Assembly (NCBI GenBank): GCA_017306415.1
Contig: JAFKIL010000005.1
Span: forward strand, 62,001 to 126,000
Origin: Microbacterium sp.
GTDB lineage: Bacteria; Actinomycetota; Actinomycetes; Actinomycetales; Microbacteriaceae
Reading direction: 5' to 3'
DNA: 64,000 nt
Position numbers and translations under genes: made by a program. The notes beneath the pieces are model-generated. The model ran no database searches and had not been told where the DNA came from. It was given only the letters and a program-made list of their open reading frames with translations. Every line of letters starts with the position of its first letter. Positions within the stretch are counted from its first letter, which is position 1. This document shows, one piece after another, positions 26,126 to 34,179 of the stretch.

Positions 26126-26938
26126 ATGGCGGGGCGCACACGGCGGTACTCGGTCGGCATCGCCCTGGACTGGTTCTTCTTCGTCTTCGCCGGCGCGGCC
26201 GCCGTGTGGCTCGCGTATCTCGGCCTGACCGAGACGTTCTCCCTCGGATGGTGGGGCATCGTCGCCGCGGTCGTGTTCTGGGTGCTGCTCGCGTACCTGG
26301 TGCTGCCGCGGCTGCACCGCATCCTCACGGCGATCTATGTGCCCGACTACTTCATCGGGCGCGCGCGAACGAGCGACGGCCTGCTCGGTGATCCGATCAA
26401 CCTCGCCGTGAGGGGCACGCAGGAGCAGCTCGAGGCGGCGCTGGTCGCGGCCGGATGGACGAAGGCCGACCCCGTCGACCTGCGCTCGTCGCTGCGGATC
26501 GTCACGTCCACGTTGACGCGCCGCAGTTACGACGAGGCGCCGGTCAGTCCGCTGCTGCTCTTCGGCCGCCCGCAGGATCTGGCGTTCCAGCAGGAGGTGG
26601 ACGGGAATCCCGCACAGCGCCACCACGTCCGGTTCTGGCGCTGCCCGGACGACTGGCTGCTGCCGGGCGGCTATCGCGTGGACTGGCTCGCGGCCGGAAC
26701 GTTCGACCGCCGCGTCGGTCTGTCCCTGTTCACGCTGCAGATCACGCACAAGATCGACGCCGACACCGACATCGAACGGGACCACGTCGTCGGGACGCTG
26801 TCCGCCGCGGATCCCCGGATCATGGTCGACACGATCGCCGACTTCTCGACGGGGTACCACTCCCGCAACGGCGGCGGCGACAGCATCCGCACCGACGGCG
26901 ATCTGCCGATCGTCGACGTCACGGGGGTCACCGCATGA
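26126..26938 (+). CDS. LssY-C-domain-like membrane protein
   Basis: A 270-residue protein with two N-terminal membrane helices (about 12-32 and 40-62). A soluble domain follows, containing GDPINLAVRGTQEQLEAALVAAGW, FGRPQDLAFQQEV, HHVRFWRC and DRRVGLSLFTLQITHKIDADTDIERD. These phrases match the LssY C-terminal domain found in bacterial membrane proteins of unknown activity. The next gene overlaps its stop (ATGA at 26935). Role unknown. Confidence 0.75.
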   Translation: MAGRTRRYSVGIALDWFFFVFAGAAAVWLAYLGLTETFSLGWWGIVAAVVFWVLLAYLVLPRLHRILTAIYVPDYFIGRARTSDGLLGDPINLAVRGTQEQLEAALVAAGWTKADPVDLRSSLRIVTSTLTRRSYDEAPVSPLLLFGRPQDLAFQQEVDGNPAQRHHVRFWRCPDDWLLPGGYRVDWLAAGTFDRRVGLSLFTLQITHKIDADTDIERDHVVGTLSAADPRIMVDTIADFSTGYHSRNGGGDSIRTDGDLPIVDVTGVTA

Positions 26939-27450
26939 GCGACCACACGCCGGGCAAGGTGGGCTCGTTCGACCCGACGACGCTGCTGCGGCCGACCGCG
27001 TACGACCCGGGGATGAGGCGCCCCGCCTCGACGACGGCGGGCGCCGTGCTCGTGCTGCTGCGGGCACTGGCCAGCGCGCTCGTGCTCGTGCTGCTGTCCA
27101 GCCGCTTCTCCGAGGTCGGGCGCGAGATCGCCGGCAACGTCGACGGGCTCACGCCCGACGAGGTGAACATCGGCCTGGTCGCCCTGAGCGTGCTGACGGC
27201 AGCGCTCGTGCTCGCCGACGTCGTGCTCGCGGTGTTCATCTACCGCGGACGCAACTGGGCGCGCGTCATCGTGATGAGCATCGCGGTGATCTCGATCACG
27301 GGCTCGTTCGTCGCCTGGTGGTGGCAGGGCGAGGAGATCACGCTCGGCGGCAGCGCGTCGCTCCTCTCGCTCGGGCTCGACATCCTGGTGCTGCTGGCCC
27401 TGTCGAGCCGCAGCTCGGCGGCCTACGCGCGGCGCAACCAGCGTCGCTGA
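26935..27450 (+). CDS. Small membrane protein, unknown function
   Basis: A 171-residue protein with an N-terminal soluble stretch of about 35 residues and four hydrophobic segments (about 36-57, 78-102, 110-128 and 139-158). The RGRNWARVI signature in the second loop recurs in unnamed actinobacterial membrane proteins. No catalytic motif is visible. It overlaps the LssY-like gene and ends 70 nt before the J-domain gene. Confidence 0.65.
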   Translation: MSDHTPGKVGSFDPTTLLRPTAYDPGMRRPASTTAGAVLVLLRALASALVLVLLSSRFSEVGREIAGNVDGLTPDEVNIGLVALSVLTAALVLADVVLAVFIYRGRNWARVIVMSIAVISITGSFVAWWWQGEEITLGGSASLLSLGLDILVLLALSSRSSAAYARRNQRR

Positions 27451-27520
27451 CCAGGACCGCACAGCCGGAGGGCGTTACGATTTAGGCCGCCGTGTCCCGT
27501 GCGGCGGCTGGGGAGGCTCG

Positions 27521-28471
27521 GTGTTCGACAGCCCGCTGTCCGCGTCGGCGTACGACGTGCTCGGCGTCGCGCCCACCGTCGACGACGAGGCCCTGCGCAA
27601 GGCGTACCGTCTGCGACTGCGGCAGACGCATCCCGACACCGGCGGCGACGCCGCGGTGTTCGTCCAGGTGCAGCGCGCGTGGGAGCTCATCGGCACCGCG
27701 GAGTCCCGCGCCGCCTACGACCGCGGACACGGGTTCGGCACGATCGACGCCCCGCAGTGGACGCCGGCGAGCGCGACGACGAGCCCGGGATGGCGGGCGC
27801 CCTCTGCGCCGGCCGACACGCGGCCGCGCGCGCGGTCGCACGGGCAGCCGGGGGGATGGCGCCGCGAGCGCTACCTGTCGCTCATCCGCGAGTGGGCGGG
27901 GCGCGGGGTGGACCTCGACGATCCGTACGACCCTGCGCTCGTGCGCTCGGCCCCGCACGAGGTGCGCCGGCTCCTCGCCGACGCGCTGGCGGAGGAGGCG
28001 ACGGCCCGCATCGTCGCCGACCTCGGCATGGGCTACACGGTGTGGCACGACGTCTACGCCGGAGGCCGCTCGGGTGACCCCGAGGCCAAGCTGGATCACG
28101 TCGTCCTCGGGCCGAGCGGGCTCTACGGCGTCCTCTCGGAGGACTTCGGCGGCCCGGTCCGCGTGCGCCGCGGCGAGCTGACCGGCGACGGCGTCGACGG
28201 AGCGCCCGTCGCGGAGCTCGTGGCGCGGATGCGCACGATCGCGCGCGCGGCGGGCGTCCGGTTCGGCGGCGCGATCGTCGTCCTTCCGGACGAGGACGTG
28301 CTGCAGTCCGTCGAGGAGCTCGGCAAGGTCCGCGGGACGCCGGCGGTCGTGGCATCCCGCAGCGCCCTGTCGACGGTGCTCCGCCGCGGGGTCGCGGGGG
28401 CGCGGGCGATCGGCGGCAACGAGCTCTTCGACGTGCGCACGCGCCTGGACCAGACGGTCCGCTTCGTCTGA
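27521..28471 (+). CDS. J-domain protein with a NERD-like C-terminal domain
   Basis: A 316-residue protein. Residues 9-70 form a J domain with the HPD tripeptide (RLRLRQTHPDTGGD) needed to stimulate DnaK ATPase. A Pro/Ala-rich linker follows to about residue 105. The rest contains ARIVADLGMGYTVWHDV and KLDHVVLGPSGLYGVLSEDFGGPVRV, which resemble the nuclease-related NERD domain. The usual D/E-x-K catalytic end of that strand reads SED here, so nuclease activity is doubtful. There is no DnaJ zinc-finger region, so it is not canonical DnaJ. GTG 27521 follows a GGGGAGG ribosome-binding site; TACGAT at 27476 may be its -10. Confidence 0.78.
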   Translation: MFDSPLSASAYDVLGVAPTVDDEALRKAYRLRLRQTHPDTGGDAAVFVQVQRAWELIGTAESRAAYDRGHGFGTIDAPQWTPASATTSPGWRAPSAPADTRPRARSHGQPGGWRRERYLSLIREWAGRGVDLDDPYDPALVRSAPHEVRRLLADALAEEATARIVADLGMGYTVWHDVYAGGRSGDPEAKLDHVVLGPSGLYGVLSEDFGGPVRVRRGELTGDGVDGAPVAELVARMRTIARAAGVRFGGAIVVLPDEDVLQSVEELGKVRGTPAVVASRSALSTVLRRGVAGARAIGGNELFDVRTRLDQTVRFV

Positions 28472-28488
28472 GCGGCGCGGCCGCCCGA

Positions 28489-30015
28489 TCAGCCGTTCAG
28501 GCCGAAGAGGTCGAGCGGGTGGGTGAGCCGCCACCAGGCGTCCGGACCCTCGATGTCGCGCGCCAGAGTGACGTCGACGGTCGAGGCGCCGAGCGGACCG
28601 GTCGCGGTCAGCGCGCCGACGACGTCACCTTTGTCACGACGCTCGCCTAGTCGGAAGGTCGTGGAGACCGCCGCGACACCGCCGTTCCACAGCACGACGT
28701 CGGCATCCTTCGCCGTCTCGACGGGCACCGTCTCGCCCCAGCGGGTGGTGACGTCGCCGACGATCGTCCCTGCGGCGACGGACGGTCGCGGCTGCAGCTC
28801 CTTCTCGAGCTGCGCGAACAGCGACCGGGTCGCGGTGATCCGGGTCTTCTCGTCCGGCTGCCCGAGCGTCGCGGCGTACATCCGCACCGTCGTGTCGCCG
28901 ATGGTGACGTCCTTCGCCGCGAGGAGGTTGAACGCGTCCAGCGATCCGGTCTTGATGCCGACGACGCCCGCGTCGGCGAGGAGGCCGTTGGTGTTCACGA
29001 CATGTCCCGCGCCGGGCAGGTCGACCGACTTCTTCCCCACGATCTCCGCGATGACCGGGTTCGCCATCGCCTTCTGCGCCAGCACGAGCAGCGCGCCGGG
29101 GCTGGCGGCGTTGCCCGGCTCGATGCCGGTCGGCTCCACCACGGTGATCCCCGGGACGCCGTGCGCCTGCAGCCAGGTCTGTGCGGCGTTCGCGTAGGTC
29201 GCGTCCGTCGGCCACAGGTTCCCCGCGAGGCGGTCGGCGTAGTTGCCGGCCGAGCCGATGAGCATCCCCTCGAGCATCTGGTACTCCGTGAGGGAGCCGC
29301 CGACGGGCACGTCCAGCGCCGACTCGTTCTGCCGCAGATACGACCAGTACTGGGCGCTGTCGGCACGCGTGAAGTGGAACGACGGCCCCTGCTCACCCGG
29401 CTTCAGCGGCATCTCGTCGAGCACGAGGAGCGCGGTGACGACCTTGGTGATGCTCGCGATCGCCCGGGCATCGGTCGTGGATGCCGCGGACCCGGCGATC
29501 CCCTGCACCGACACGGCGCCGCTGCCGTGCGCCGGCCACGCGATCGCCGCGGCGGGTGCCGCGACGGGCTTGACGGTCGTCCCGGCGACGGTCGGCGCGA
29601 TCGCGTGGAGCGGCCACAGCAGCGTGACCGCGCAGTAGGCGGCGATCGCGAGCACGATGAGCGCGGACGGCACCAGGACGGCGGGGCGCCAGGCCGACCG
29701 GCGCGGCGCGCGCGCCAGGAGGTCCGGCTGCACGGGGACGTACGGTGCCGCCGCTCCGGCGAGCGACGGGCGGGATGCGATCGTCCCGACGGCGGCGGGG
29801 TCGAGCCAGCCGAGGGCGCGGGGCGCGTCCGGCTCGACGACGCCGGGGTTCTCGTCCCGCGGGAGGGGGACATCCGGTGCGGGGGCGGCATCCGGTGCGG
29901 AGGTCGGTCCCGCGAGCACGGCGGTGCCCGACGTCATGCCGTCGAGCGGCGCCGCCTCGCCCTTCGTCGTCTCGCGGCGGGCGCGACGAGACAGCGGAAC
30001 GTCCTCGGGAGTCAC
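28489..30015 (-). CDS. D-alanyl-D-alanine carboxypeptidase (S11/PBP5-like)
   Basis: A 508-residue penicillin-binding protein trimming peptidoglycan pentapeptides outside the membrane. A cytoplasmic, Pro/Ala-rich N-terminus of about 110 residues precedes a membrane anchor (about 112-134). The catalytic domain has SITK (S188 and K191), a SAGNYAD segment in the SxN position and the IKTGSLDAFNLL KTG motif. Such a long cytoplasmic tail is unusual next to PBP5. The start is GTG 30015, supported by a TACCTT box exactly 6 nt upstream; an upstream extension would run through the thiamine riboswitch. It is divergent from ykoE. Confidence 0.85.
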   Translation of the reverse strand: MTPEDVPLSRRARRETTKGEAAPLDGMTSGTAVLAGPTSAPDAAPAPDVPLPRDENPGVVEPDAPRALGWLDPAAVGTIASRPSLAGAAAPYVPVQPDLLARAPRRSAWRPAVLVPSALIVLAIAAYCAVTLLWPLHAIAPTVAGTTVKPVAAPAAAIAWPAHGSGAVSVQGIAGSAASTTDARAIASITKVVTALLVLDEMPLKPGEQGPSFHFTRADSAQYWSYLRQNESALDVPVGGSLTEYQMLEGMLIGSAGNYADRLAGNLWPTDATYANAAQTWLQAHGVPGITVVEPTGIEPGNAASPGALLVLAQKAMANPVIAEIVGKKSVDLPGAGHVVNTNGLLADAGVVGIKTGSLDAFNLLAAKDVTIGDTTVRMYAATLGQPDEKTRITATRSLFAQLEKELQPRPSVAAGTIVGDVTTRWGETVPVETAKDADVVLWNGGVAAVSTTFRLGERRDKGDVVGALTATGPLGASTVDVTLARDIEGPDAWWRLTHPLDLFGLNG

Positions 30016-30021
30016 CCGCTT

Positions 30022-30027
30022 AAGGTA
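30022..30027 (-). promoter_or_regulatory. -10 box of the carboxypeptidase gene (leaderless)
   Basis: TACCTT on the minus strand, 6 nt before GTG 30015; the predicted +1 is the first base of the start codon. Confidence 0.5.
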
Positions 30028-30041
30028 CCCCGGCCATCCGG

Positions 30042-30047
30042 CGTATA
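30042..30047 (+). promoter_or_regulatory. -10 box of the thiamine transport operon
   Basis: TATACT, close to consensus, with TTAAGG 16 nt upstream as a weak -35. The predicted +1 near 30054 is just before the TPP riboswitch. Confidence 0.6.
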
Positions 30048-30057
30048 CTCGGCGGCA

Positions 30058-30150
30058 CAACCACGGGAGTCCGGTGTGCCGGGCTGAGAGGAAGCGAACG
30101 ACGCTTCGACCGTCGAACCTGATCTGGGTCATGCCAGCGCAGGGAGGAGA
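30058..30150 (+). ncRNA. TPP (THI-element) riboswitch
   Basis: The conserved parts of the thiamine pyrophosphate aptamer are all present in order: GGGCTGAGAGG (pyrimidine-sensor helix), ACCGTCGAACCTGATCTGG and GTCATGCCAGCGCAGGGA. It lies directly before ykoE with an AGGGAGGAGA ribosome-binding site at its 3' edge, so control is probably by occluding translation initiation when TPP is bound. Edges are approximate. Confidence 0.95.
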
Positions 30151-30155
30151 GATCA

Positions 30156-30791
30156 ATGCACGTTTCCGTGTCTTCATCCGCGTCTGTCGCCGCCACCGCG
30201 GGGCGCTTCCGGTGGCGCGTCGTCGACATCGTCGTGGCCGCCGTCATCGGCGTCGCGATCGGCCTGGTGTTCTGGGGATGGAACACCATCGGATACGCCT
30301 GGTTCACCGTGATGGACGGCGTCACGCCCGGCCTCGGCGGGATCGCCGTGGGCATCTGGCTGCTCGGCGGTGTCGTGGGGGGTCTCGTGATCCGCAAGCC
30401 CGGTGCGGCGCTGCTGGTCGAGACGGTCGCCGCGATCGTCTCGATGCTGATCGGCAACGTCTGGGGCGTGTCGACGCTGTTCGAGGGGTTCGTCCAGGGT
30501 CTCGGCGCCGAGCTCGTGTTCGCGCTCTTCCTCTACCGGAGCTTCCGCCTCCCTGTCGCGGTCCTCGCCGGAATCGGCGCCGGCCTGGGCGCGTGGGTGT
30601 TCGAGCTCTTCTACGGGAGCTCGCCGAACATCCTGAAGTCGCTCGAGTTCAACCTCATCTACCTCGCATCGATCGTCGTCTCGGCGGCCCTGCTGGCCGG
30701 GGTGCTCGGCTGGGTCCTGGTGCGGGCGCTCGCCTCGACCGGGGCGCTGAACCGCTTCGCATCCGGGCGGGAAGCCCGGCGCGAGATCTGA
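30156..30791 (+). CDS. ykoE: Thiamine/HMP ECF transporter substrate-binding (S) component, YkoE type
   Basis: A 211-residue integral membrane protein with about six hydrophobic segments starting at WRVVDIVVAAVIGVAIGLVFWGWN. It has the Trp/Gly-rich pattern of YkoE S components that bind thiamine or its pyrimidine precursor. The TPP riboswitch upstream is the main evidence for the substrate. The two ATPase domains (next gene) and the T component (ykoC) follow immediately, completing an ECF module. Whether thiamine or hydroxymethylpyrimidine is moved cannot be settled by sequence. Confidence 0.88.
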   Translation: MHVSVSSSASVAATAGRFRWRVVDIVVAAVIGVAIGLVFWGWNTIGYAWFTVMDGVTPGLGGIAVGIWLLGGVVGGLVIRKPGAALLVETVAAIVSMLIGNVWGVSTLFEGFVQGLGAELVFALFLYRSFRLPVAVLAGIGAGLGAWVFELFYGSSPNILKSLEFNLIYLASIVVSAALLAGVLGWVLVRALASTGALNRFASGREARREI

Positions 30792-30793
30792 GC

Positions 30794-32281
30794 ATGGGTT
30801 CCGGCGCGCCCGCCGGCGTGGTCGCGGCCGGGTGGGGATGGCGCTACGCGGGGCGCCGCGCTCCCGCGGTGCGCGACGTGACCTTCACGATCGAACCCGG
30901 TGAGCGGGTCCTGCTGCTCGGCGCCTCGGGAGCGGGGAAGTCGACGCTGCTCGCGGGCATGGCGGGCCTGCTCGGGGGTGCGGACGAGGGCGAGGCATCC
31001 GGCTCGCTGCGGGTGGACGGCGCACCGCCCGAGACCCAGCGCGGCCGGGTGGGACTCGTGCTGCAGGATCCGGATGCCGGCGTGGTGCTGTCGCGGGTCG
31101 GCGACGACGTCGCGTTCGGACCCGAGAACCTCGGCATCCCGCCCGCGGACATCCCGGCCCGCGTAGCGGAGGCGCTCGACGCGGTCGGGCTCGACGTCCC
31201 GCCCGACCGGGCGACGAAGGCCCTGTCCGGCGGACAGAAGCAGCGGCTCGCGCTGGCCGGCGTCCTCGCCATGCGCCCCGGGCTGCTGCTCCTCGACGAG
31301 CCGACCGCGAACCTCGATCCCGACGGTGTCGCCGACGTCCGCGCCGGCGTCGAGCGGGCGGTGGCCGCGACCGGCGCGACGCTCGTCGTGATCGAGCACC
31401 GGACCGAGGTGTGGGCCGACCTCATGACGCGCGTCATCGTGCTGGACGCCGCCGGGGGACTCCTGGCGGACGGCACGCCCGCCGCCGTCTTCGGAGCGCA
31501 CCGGGCGGCGCTGGCCGAGGCCGGCGTGTGGGTTCCCGGCGACGACCTGCCCGTGCCGGTGCTGCCGGCCGCGGCATCCGTCCCGTCATCCGTGCCGCAC
31601 GCGCTCGCAGCCGACGGCCTGATGCTGAGCCGCGACGGACGCACGCCCGTCCGGGGGCCCCTCGATCTGACGGTGCTCCGCGGATCGGCCACCGTCGTCA
31701 CCGGGCCGAACGGTGTCGGCAAGTCGACGCTCGCCCTCACTCTCGCCGGGCTCCTGCCCGAGCTCGCGGGGGAGGTGATCGCCGCGCCAGACCTTGCGGG
31801 GCGCACCGGCCGGCGGCCGTCGCGCTGGACCTCGCGCGAGCTCCTCACGCGCATCGGCACCGTGTTCCAGGAGCCCGAGCATCAGTTCCTCGCGCGGACG
31901 CTCCGCGAAGAGCTCGCGGTCGGGCCGCGGGCGCTGGGTCGTTCGCGCGCCGAGGCGGATGCCGTGGCGGACGAGCTGCTCGAGCGGCTGCACCTCGCTC
32001 CGCTCGCCCTCGCCAACCCGTTCACGCTGTCCGGCGGCCAGAAGCGGCGGCTGTCGGTGGCGACCGTCCTCGCCGCGGCCCCGGCGGTCATCGTCCTCGA
32101 CGAGCCCACGTTCGGCCAGGATCGGCGCGGGTGGATCGAGCTCGTCCGTCTCCTCCAGGAGGAGGTCGCGCGTGGGACCACGGTGGTCGCCGTCACCCAC
32201 GACCAGGGCGTCGTCCGCCACCTCGGCGGCCACCGCATCGAGCTCCTGCCGCGCGCCGTCGTCCCGGAGGCGGCCGCGTGA
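30794..32281 (+). CDS. ykoD: ECF transporter ATPase with two nucleotide-binding domains, YkoD type
   Basis: A 495-residue fused double ATPase that powers the ECF transporter. Domain 1 has Walker A GASGAGKST, signature LSGGQKQR and Walker B LLLLDEPTANLD. Domain 2 (from about residue 275) has GPNGVGKST, LSGGQKRR and VIVLDEPTFGQD, with QEPEHQFLARTLREEL as its Q-loop region. Both sites look catalytically complete. ATG 30794 is 2 nt after the ykoE stop and the end overlaps ykoC, so the three are one operon under the TPP riboswitch. Confidence 0.93.
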   Translation: MGSGAPAGVVAAGWGWRYAGRRAPAVRDVTFTIEPGERVLLLGASGAGKSTLLAGMAGLLGGADEGEASGSLRVDGAPPETQRGRVGLVLQDPDAGVVLSRVGDDVAFGPENLGIPPADIPARVAEALDAVGLDVPPDRATKALSGGQKQRLALAGVLAMRPGLLLLDEPTANLDPDGVADVRAGVERAVAATGATLVVIEHRTEVWADLMTRVIVLDAAGGLLADGTPAAVFGAHRAALAEAGVWVPGDDLPVPVLPAAASVPSSVPHALAADGLMLSRDGRTPVRGPLDLTVLRGSATVVTGPNGVGKSTLALTLAGLLPELAGEVIAAPDLAGRTGRRPSRWTSRELLTRIGTVFQEPEHQFLARTLREELAVGPRALGRSRAEADAVADELLERLHLAPLALANPFTLSGGQKRRLSVATVLAAAPAVIVLDEPTFGQDRRGWIELVRLLQEEVARGTTVVAVTHDQGVVRHLGGHRIELLPRAVVPEAAA

Positions 32282-33072
32282 CCGCCGCAGTCGTCGACGC
32301 GCCGGCCGCGACCCGGGACGCCTGGCTCGACGGCGTCAACCCGGTGACGCGGATCGCGATCGCCGTCCTCCTGTCCGTCCCGCTGTTCGCCTCGATCGAC
32401 GTGACCAGCGCGGGCGTCGCGATCGTCCTGCAGCTGCTGTGCATCCCCCTCACCGGGCTGTCGGTCGCGACCGTGCTCCGGCGGCTCGCGCCCGTCGTCG
32501 CGTTCGCGCCCGTCGCCGGCGTCAGCATGCTGCTCTACGCGCAGCCGGGCGGGCACGTCTACTGGACGTTCTGGTACGCCACGATCAGCGACGACTCGAT
32601 CGCGCTCGCCGTCGCGGTGGGGCTGCGCGTCGTCGCGCTGGGGCTGCCCACGATCCTGCTGTTCGGCCGCGCCGACCCCATCGAGCTCGCCGGAGCGCTC
32701 GCCCAGATCGCCCGGCTGCCGAGCCGGTTCGTTCTCGGCGTCCTCGCCGGCACGCGCACGATGGGGCTGTTCGTCGACGACTGGCGCAGCATGACGCTGG
32801 CGCGGCGGGCGCGCGGCGTCGGCGACCGCGGCGTGCTGCGCCGCTTCATCTCGATGGCGTTCGTGCTGCTGGTGTTCGCCGTCCGCCGGGGGACGAAGCT
32901 CGCCACCGCGATGGAGGCGCGCGGCTTCGGCTCCGGCATCCGGCGCACGTGGGCCCGGCGGTCCTCGCTGCACCCGCGCGACCTGGTCGCGCTCCTCGGC
33001 GGCTGTGCGATCATCGTCGTCGCGCTCGCCGCGGCCGTGGCCGCCGGGACGTTCCGGTTCGTGTGGTCGTGA
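32278..33072 (+). CDS. ykoC: ECF transporter transmembrane (T) component, YkoC type
   Basis: A 264-residue membrane protein with four to six hydrophobic segments and the coupling-helix signatures of ECF T components: DWRSMTLARRARGV and KLATAMEARGFGSG (the Ala-Arg-Gly motifs that contact the ATPases). GTG 32278 overlaps the ykoD stop. It completes the thiamine-type transporter. A 36-nt convergent gap separates it from the kinase gene downstream; no T-rich terminator is seen. Confidence 0.9.
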   Translation: MTAAVVDAPAATRDAWLDGVNPVTRIAIAVLLSVPLFASIDVTSAGVAIVLQLLCIPLTGLSVATVLRRLAPVVAFAPVAGVSMLLYAQPGGHVYWTFWYATISDDSIALAVAVGLRVVALGLPTILLFGRADPIELAGALAQIARLPSRFVLGVLAGTRTMGLFVDDWRSMTLARRARGVGDRGVLRRFISMAFVLLVFAVRRGTKLATAMEARGFGSGIRRTWARRSSLHPRDLVALLGGCAIIVVALAAAVAAGTFRFVWS

Positions 33073-33108
33073 ACGGGCGGTCCTGCGCGGACGGTCCCGC
33101 GCCGGCGG

Positions 33109-33834
33109 TCAGGTCGCGTTCCACAGGTCGCGGTAGTACGCGAGCCGGGCGCGGTCGGGTTCGACGCCGTAGGCCGCGATGAGGGCGTCCTCCCAGCCCG
33201 GGCCGTAGTTCCAGGCGGTGCTCATCGACGCGACGGCGATGTCGGCCCAGCGGTCGGCGACCCCGAGCGCTCCGAGGTCGACGTGGGCGATCCACGCGCC
33301 GTCGTCTCCCAGCAGGGTGTTAGGGCAGCACGCGTCGCCGTGGCACACCACGAGCCGGTCGACGGGGGGCGGCTCGCGGAGCGCGTCGGGAAGCCGGATG
33401 CCGCGGACCGCGGCGCGGGCGATGCGGCCGGGCACGCCCCAGTCGAACGGGCAGTCGTCCACGGGCAGTGCATCGTGCAGCGCCCGCAGCCCCACGCCGA
33501 CGGCCCGGACGGCGGTCGCCGGATCGGCGATCCACCGCGGCGCGACAGCCGACTCCCCGGGGATCGCCGCGGTCGCCAGCCACGCCTGCGTGCGGTCGCC
33601 GCCCACCTCCAGCACGCGCGGGACGGGAGTGTGGCGGGCGGCCCAGCCGAGCCGCTCTGCCTCCGCCCCGAGGTCGAGCTCCGGATGCCGCGGGCTCCAC
33701 TTGAGGTAGCGGCCGTCGTCCGTGCGGAAGGTCAGGCCGCCCAGCTCGTTGCGCCACACCGGGGTCAGGCCGGCGCCCCGGGCGAGCCGGCGGACGGCTT
33801 CGGGGACCTCGACGGCCTCGAGGGGGATGGACAC
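33109..33834 (-). CDS. Aminoglycoside 3'-phosphotransferase-like kinase
   Basis: A 241-residue member of the APH family, about the length of APH(3') enzymes. The catalytic loop is VVCHGDACCPNTLLGD (the HGD aspartate and Asn), and the metal-binding segment is HVDLGALGVADRWADIAV. GLTFRTDDGRYLKWSP gives the ATP-binding lysine. Chromosomal actinobacterial members often have unknown substrates, so drug resistance should not be assumed. The GTG start at 33834 has CAGGAT 6 nt upstream. Confidence 0.82.
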   Translation of the reverse strand: MSIPLEAVEVPEAVRRLARGAGLTPVWRNELGGLTFRTDDGRYLKWSPRHPELDLGAEAERLGWAARHTPVPRVLEVGGDRTQAWLATAAIPGESAVAPRWIADPATAVRAVGVGLRALHDALPVDDCPFDWGVPGRIARAAVRGIRLPDALREPPPVDRLVVCHGDACCPNTLLGDDGAWIAHVDLGALGVADRWADIAVASMSTAWNYGPGWEDALIAAYGVEPDRARLAYYRDLWNAT

Positions 33835-33840
33835 GCCCCC

Positions 33841-33846
33841 ATCCTG
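33841..33846 (-). promoter_or_regulatory. -10-like box of the APH-like gene (leaderless)
   Basis: CAGGAT on the minus strand, 6 nt before GTG 33834. A weaker match than the TANNNT boxes seen elsewhere. Confidence 0.35.
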
Positions 33847-33918
33847 CCGCCATCCACCGCCCCGTGACCGGTGTCGCGCCCCTTCCGGACCTCCGCGCGT
33901 CGGTCGCGCCTCTCGTGT

Positions 33919-33994
33919 GCCGCAGATTCAGGAGAAATCTGCGGGAGGAAGGTCCTACGGGCCGATTGTGGGCGGTTTCTCCTGAATCTGCGAC
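33919..33994. repeat. Family B palindromic element, copy 3 (76 bp)
   Basis: The ends GCCGCAGATTCAGGAGAAA and TTTCTCCTGAATCTGCGAC match in inverted order except for one base. It is the same length as the copy inside fbiC, and both cores contain CTACGGG/GTACGGG followed by CCG. Confidence 0.9.
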
Positions 33995-34179
33995 GAGTCC
34001 CCGACCGCAGTCACCCGCCCCCACCTTCACCCGCCCGCGCCCGCCGCCGCACCGCGCCCGTCACCCCGGCGCCGCCGGGCTAGCCTGGAGAGCGACGGCG
34101 ACCCGCTCGACGGTGACACTGAGTCCCGCGTAAGCTGAGACGGGATGCCGCGGCATCCGCACGCTTCGAAGGAGAACGC

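Larger units (their letters stand above)
33835..34179. other. 345-nt divergent gap with one palindromic repeat
   Basis: Between the APH-like gene and the SDR operon. It holds a family-B element (33919-33994), a run of C/G-rich sequence, a possible -10 TAAGCT at 34131-34136 for the SDR operon, and AAGGAG at about 34170 as its ribosome-binding site. I see no gene. Confidence 0.7.

Noticed and set aside
33109..33834. An aminoglycoside resistance gene
   Set aside because: The APH fold is clear but there is no mobile context, and many chromosomal members have other or unknown substrates.
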